Positions 6,480 to 6,666 of a DNA stretch of 6,666 nucleotides are shown piece by piece. Where the stretch lies: positions 1 to 6,666 of the forward strand of contig CAZVOE010000166.1 of NCBI GenBank assembly GCA_964628935.1, written 5' to 3'. Under the pieces are notes generated by a model. The model saw only the letters and a list, made by a program, of their open reading frames with translations, was not told the origin of the DNA and ran no database searches. The number at the start of each line of letters is the position of its first letter. Position 1 is the first letter of the stretch. This DNA is from CAYLHQ01 sp964628935 (GTDB lineage Bacteria; Acidobacteriota; Polarisedimenticolia; Polarisedimenticolales; DASRJG01). Position numbers and translations under genes: made by a program.

Positions 6480-6666
6480 TCAGCGGAGCGCCGCGTCGGC
6501 GAGGAGGAGAGGCCAGAAGTCGGGATCCTCTCGGAAGTGGAGGTGCGCGACCTTCCCTGCCCGAGCGAGATCCGTCGCCGCGGCCGAAAGACGGAGAGCG
6601 AGATCGGGGATCGCCCACGGGAACGCGGCGCTCGCGAGGAGCGACGCCGCCGCCCTCGGCCCTTCG
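6480..6666 (-). CDS. C-terminal end of an unrecognised protein (5' end outside window)
   Basis: On the minus strand, a frame is open from the right edge to a TGA at 6482-6480, giving 61 visible residues. It has no start in the window, so it is easily missed. The sequence is plausible protein: alternating Ala/Leu-rich helical text (AASLLASAAFPWAIPDLALRL), then ATDLARAGKVAHLHFREDPD and FWPLLLADAALR at the end. Codons favour G/C in third position, as in the neighbouring genes, whereas the competing frame is Arg/Pro/Ser-rich low-complexity text. I do not recognise the family. It lies 52 bases upstream of the deoxyhypusine-synthase-like gene on the same strand, so the two may be co-transcribed. 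Confidence 0.55.
   Translation of the reverse strand, partial: EGPRAAASLLASAAFPWAIPDLALRLSAAATDLARAGKVAHLHFREDPDFWPLLLADAALR

Overview
This is a GC-rich bacterial stretch with strong G/C bias at third codon positions. No replicon, phage, IS, CRISPR or RNA gene is visible. The gene set points to a free-living bacterium from a high-GC lineage rich in 2-oxoacid:ferredoxin chemistry: a penicillin-acylase-type hydrolase, a SirB1/transglutaminase-like TPR protein, a fused-type KorA with KorB, and a bacterial deoxyhypusine-synthase-like protein. Acidobacteriota, Myxococcota or an uncultured relative are possible, but I cannot fix the phylum from this sequence.

Layout. At the left edge, + strand, is the C-terminal part of a penicillin acylase family protein, ending at 583. 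A 157-base gap with a 14-bp palindrome follows. Next are two + strand genes that overlap by ATGA: an unrecognised protein of about 210 residues (741-1373) and a SirB1-family protein with C-terminal TPR-like helices (1370-2302). A 136-base gap carries a reasonable sigma-70-like promoter and a leader hairpin. It precedes korA (2439-4307) and korB (4304-5314), again joined by ATGA; together they encode a complete two-subunit 2-oxoacid:ferredoxin oxidoreductase, probably acting on 2-oxoglutarate.

Only 13 bases after korB, the minus strand begins with the 3' end of a deoxyhypusine-synthase-like gene (5328-6427). Its N-terminus is in a different reading frame from the rest. The family pattern suggests that about 13 bases are missing near 6303-6310. 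It starts at a GTG behind a very strong Shine-Dalgarno sequence. Upstream of it, 52 bases away, the C-terminus of another minus-strand gene (6480 to beyond the right edge) is open with no recognisable product.

How the genes relate: KorA and KorB form one enzyme. The 741-1373 and 1370-2302 genes are probably translationally coupled. The other genes look like ordinary neighbours with no obvious shared pathway. I found no clear defence system, biosynthetic cluster or other previously undescribed system. The most notable points are the broken reading frame and altered active-site pattern of the deoxyhypusine-synthase-like gene, and the unrecognised protein coupled to the SirB1-family gene.
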